Below, piece after piece: positions 60,825 to 64,000 of a stretch of DNA of 64,000 bases; within the stretch, counting starts at the first letter, position 1, and each line of letters begins with the position of its first letter. Where the stretch lies: positions 251,001 through 315,000 of the forward strand of contig JAQISU010000233.1 of NCBI GenBank assembly GCA_029339505.1. Direction: 5' to 3'. Below the pieces are notes generated by a model. That model searched no databases. It was given only the letters and a program-made list of their open reading frames with translations, and was not told where the DNA came from. A program made the translations under genes and the position numbers. The stretch comes from Unio delphinus (taxonomy: Eukaryota > Mollusca > Bivalvia > Unionida > Unionidae).

Positions 60825-61065
60825 AGGTTTAACAGCATTTTTAACACATGGTAGGTTATCCATGGCAGACTGTCGACATTATGTTTGGTGGAGGAATAAC
60901 CACGGAAGACCGTTAGAATCCGCGACCCACGGGATGCTACTGGCAAGCTTTCTCACGTGTACATCGGCTAAGCAGAGACCAGAAACCAAGCCAAATAAGC
61001 GAATTTTTGGGTCAGTATAGGTGAGCGCCATCGTCAACTGGGCCACCCGGGGCCTCGTCAGACAA
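60825..61065 (-). mobile_element. tRNA-derived SINE, family A, minus strand, diverged
   Basis: In reverse complement: GGTGGCCCAGTTGACGATGG, ACACGTGAGAAAGCTTGCCA, GTAGCATCCCGTGGGTCG, TTATTCCTCCACC and a GTTAAA tail. Same order as the other family-A copies with more substitutions. Edges approximate. Confidence 0.75.
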
Positions 61066-61963
61066 ACATGAACACACAAACGAAGGTAATTAACCTATCA
61101 CCAGATCAGACATAACCATGGACATTAATGAATTTCGAATAAAGTTACATAAAGAAGGTCATCAGTGACCGAAATCTGATTGCACTCACTCACTCTTTAT
61201 GCCATGTATCTAACCCATACGTACATCTGCACTAGTGCCTTACTTTGCATGGAGTGCCACATTTGTGCGATTTTTTGATGCCCTCGTTTGCTTGCTCTGG
61301 AGGCATGAGACTGGTCACCATCATCTTGACTGGCAATGTTTATATCCTGCTAACTGATTTAAAATTGGGGATGGGAGAAAACTTAATTATGTGGCATTAA
61401 CATGATCGGTTGTTTTGCCGGTATTACTGCATTTTCCACTTTACAAAATGTCATTAAAAATGACCCCCTCTCCAGTGTTCCTTGACTTTGTCATTGGTTT
61501 GCCCCCCCCCCCCCCCGTCCATGTCTGACATAATAGAGTACTCTACCATTTTGCTGAGCTTATATCCATCATTTCACACAAGGCTCACACTTGTATTTTT
61601 ATTATATTTCATTTTATTTTATTCTGAAATCAACTGAAAACTCTACCGCTTTAACTAGTAGATTCTGTGCTGACATGTATCCATTTTCAAGTTGTTTACT
61701 AGTATTCAAACACAAGACAATTACCTGATGAGATCAGAAACCACCAAACTTCGGAGACCGAATTTCAATCAACCCTTCATCCTACATCAGACACATGTTA
61801 AGGAATTAAAGAGCAATAGTTTCCCATTTTAGTAACCAAATACAGTAATCATTGAATGGTTTGGAGTTATACTTATGCAGTAGGAGCAAAAAAGGTTCCG
61901 TGTTAGGCGCTTTAATATAGTCTAAAATAAAATGTATATCCATTTAACATGGTTCCACTGAAG
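61066..61963. other. No gene recognised
   Basis: AT-rich sequence with a 16-bp C run at about 61502-61516. Confidence 0.5.
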
Positions 61964-62103
61964 GTTCTTATTCCTTAGTGACATAGATCACTGGTTATAG
62001 ATAACAAAACTGACCTTTTTATCTTTCACATTTCGTTTTACATATGATGTCCTGTGAAATCCAGTAAGGTGATTCAAACCGGTCCAATGTTTTCTTCTTC
62101 ATA
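61964..62103. repeat. Direct repeat, copy 1 (~140 bp)
   Basis: Shares AGGTTCTTATTCCTTAG, TGACCTTTTTATCTTTC and AACCGGTCCAATGTTTT, in order and spacing, with 63062-63210. No ORF and no inverted ends seen; probably two fragments of one dispersed repeat. Confidence 0.85.
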
Positions 62104-62717
62104 TGAGGTCGCTAGTTTAAAAATCGCGGCGGCATCCCATTGTTGTCCTCCTTTTTTTTGTATTTTTATGTTCAAACTTGTTTTAAAAAAAACATATATC
62201 ATCACATTTTTTCCCATTTAAAAAATAATAATTTTGTTTTAATGTTGAAACTTCTTAATAACGACAAGGAAAGAATAATTTACGTACGTTTTTGAATCTG
62301 CTGTAAATAGGTTATGATCTATTCTATTTTATCGCATTGACCTCGCAGCACGTGATGTGAATTTGCCCTTCGTATTGAAGAGAGGACGATTTTCAATCCT
62401 ATCTGCATTTACAATCATGGTAAACAAGTCGCCTTGAATAAGCCTGTTTACCCTCATGGTGAGTTTATGTCGCATTATCGCTTTTCTATAATCTCAACGA
62501 TATCAAGTAAAACTCGTAACAAAGTCCACTGTAAATATAAATAGAATTATATGTGCACATTTGTCGTTACAAATTAGCATGAATATACAGCTAACTTTGC
62601 ATAACCAACACTGCCACTGGTTATGCCCAAAACACAACCACGTGCACACACATAAAGTAAAGATGGTTTTTAATATTTTACAGAGGGCTGAATGTTATAA
62701 CAACCTTACAACCTTTG

Positions 62718-62779
<62 letters not shown>

Positions 62780-63061
62780 GTGGCACTAACATTTAATAGG
62801 CGTTAAAACCCAACTGCTGAATTATTTAACTTAGTTGTTATGTCAGATACATTGCCTTTGGAAATCATTATATTTCTTCCTACGTATAGTTCGATGTGAA
62901 GACTCGCGAACTTTACGAAATATTGCGCTATTGGGGCTTTAAATGTTCCCTGTGAAACCTGTATGGCAGACGTCAGTTTATGCGCGGATGGTATTAGTAG
63001 AACGTAGCTAGACAGGTTTTCATGCGAAACAGCATGCTCCGTATGTGGTTAAGAATGGGCA
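62104..63061. other. No gene; (TA)n at 62720-62776
   Basis: AT-rich spacer between the two direct-repeat copies. Confidence 0.5.
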
Positions 63062-63210
63062 AGGTTCTTATTCCTTAGAAACATAGGTCATTGGTTGTAA
63101 TTAACAAAAGTGACCTTTTTATCTTTCCCATTTCGTGTTAAATATGATGTCCTGCTAAATCCAAAAAGGTCCTTTAAACCGGTCCAATGTTTTTTTTCTT
63201 CTTCATACGA
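63062..63210. repeat. Direct repeat, copy 2 (~150 bp)
   Basis: Diverged copy of 61964-62103; see that entry. Confidence 0.85.
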
Positions 63211-64000
63211 TACATGTCTGGACATTTGACTGGTACAACAAATTTTTTAAATATTTCTAACATTAGCAGGAGGTTAAATAGTTCGACAGACTGTATTTTG
63301 AATAACGTTCTTAACAAATAACATCATCGATATTTATATATCGCTGCTAGCCATGATAAATCATAATAACTCGAACATTTTTTCATTCTTAATATATGCA
63401 GCACATAAATAAATTCAATTCATCTTTTCAGATAAAAGATGGATAACTAATAACATGGCATTATAGGTTATAGGTCTGACTACATGAACAATTTAGACTA
63501 AATACCGGAACAGCCAATACACAAAACAGTTATATCACACAACACAGGTAGCAAACAAAAAATGGGTACAATTGTATAGTTAACATATCTTGTTGGATAC
63601 AGCTTTATATACGAACCTGGTTATTATAATTATAACAATCTCGTACAGTTTTTGTTGTTGGATGAAATGCTTTAATATGAAAAGAAGTAAATTCACATGT
63701 ACGCATGCGCAACATAAATCACTGCATTGTTCATTACATTGTCTCGTATACTACACTACTCTAGTCATTTACACTAGTTGCTGATTTTTTTTGTTGTCGA
63801 TGAACTTTTTTTTTGTTGTTTTTTCTATAACCATTATGCTGCTGTCGATGGAGACGTTAGCTTGGCGGACATTATTAGTTTTGTCGCAGTGAGAGACCAA
63901 ACTTTAAGAAGCAATGGGTCTGCAGCACAGAAGTTGCCCCTTGAGGGATCCTTCGCCAGACTGCCTCATGGTTCAATGCCATTTGAATGAGAGCCGTGGA
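63211..64000. other. No gene established at window end
   Basis: A plus frame to 63990 ends RDQTLRSNGSAAQKLPLEGS and a short tail. Base composition is higher in GC than its surroundings from about 63840, which could mark an exon edge, but no family or splice partner is seen. Confidence 0.35.

Overview
The window looks like nuclear DNA of a lophotrochozoan, most likely a marine bivalve mollusc. It is AT-rich and intron-rich, is full of long (TA)n, (CA)n and (CT)n microsatellites, and carries two families of tRNA-derived SINEs and several fold-back or MITE-like repeats. No operon-like packing is seen. The species call is an inference from repeat style and gene structure, not from a database match.

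The main object is a 14.5-kb composite DNA transposon at 4558-19022. It is bounded by nearly identical terminal inverted repeats (TIRs) of about 1.2 kb (4558-5746 and 17784-19022). Inside are four coding units: an SGNH-hydrolase-like open frame, broken (7924-8778, minus); a SAP plus PHD-finger protein (9213-11222, minus); a P-element/THAP9-type transposase with an RFX-like winged helix at its N terminus (11388-13785, plus, one in-frame TAG); and a three-exon PIF1-type helicase (14783-17001, minus). Each TIR has a TATA box and a short ATG-containing exon with a donor site pointing inward. That exon joins in the correct phase to the acceptor of the transposase (from the left TIR) and to the acceptor of the SAP/PHD gene (from the right TIR). 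The model is that both TIRs act as promoters and give the same N-terminal leader to two different proteins. I know of no described element with this gene set.

Directly right of it is a decayed Ty3/gypsy-type retrotransposon (about 19560-27060). Gag is split by a 201-bp hAT-type MITE with an 8-bp target duplication. Pol (protease, RT, RNase H, integrase) is broken by several frameshifts and has lost RT catalytic residues. An intact downstream ORF with two C2H2 fingers sits in the env position (24941-25886), followed by a polypurine tract and a probable 3' LTR start at 26492. The 5' LTR was not found.

From 27 to 64 kb the sequence is host-like. A candidate two-exon gene for an 82-residue single-pass membrane microprotein lies on the minus strand (29401-31094). 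The last three coding exons of a TIGAR-like phosphatase lie on the plus strand (42584-50771); its long first visible intron holds a SINE, a 1.1-kb hAT remnant and a 141-bp tandem array. A decayed SGNH-like ORF is at 39887-40437. The rest is intergenic or intronic sequence with tandem arrays (36, 62, 141 and about 160 bp), SINEs, fold-backs and microsatellites. I could not find the TIGAR exon with the RHGE motif, and the distal 50.8-64 kb holds no gene I can support.
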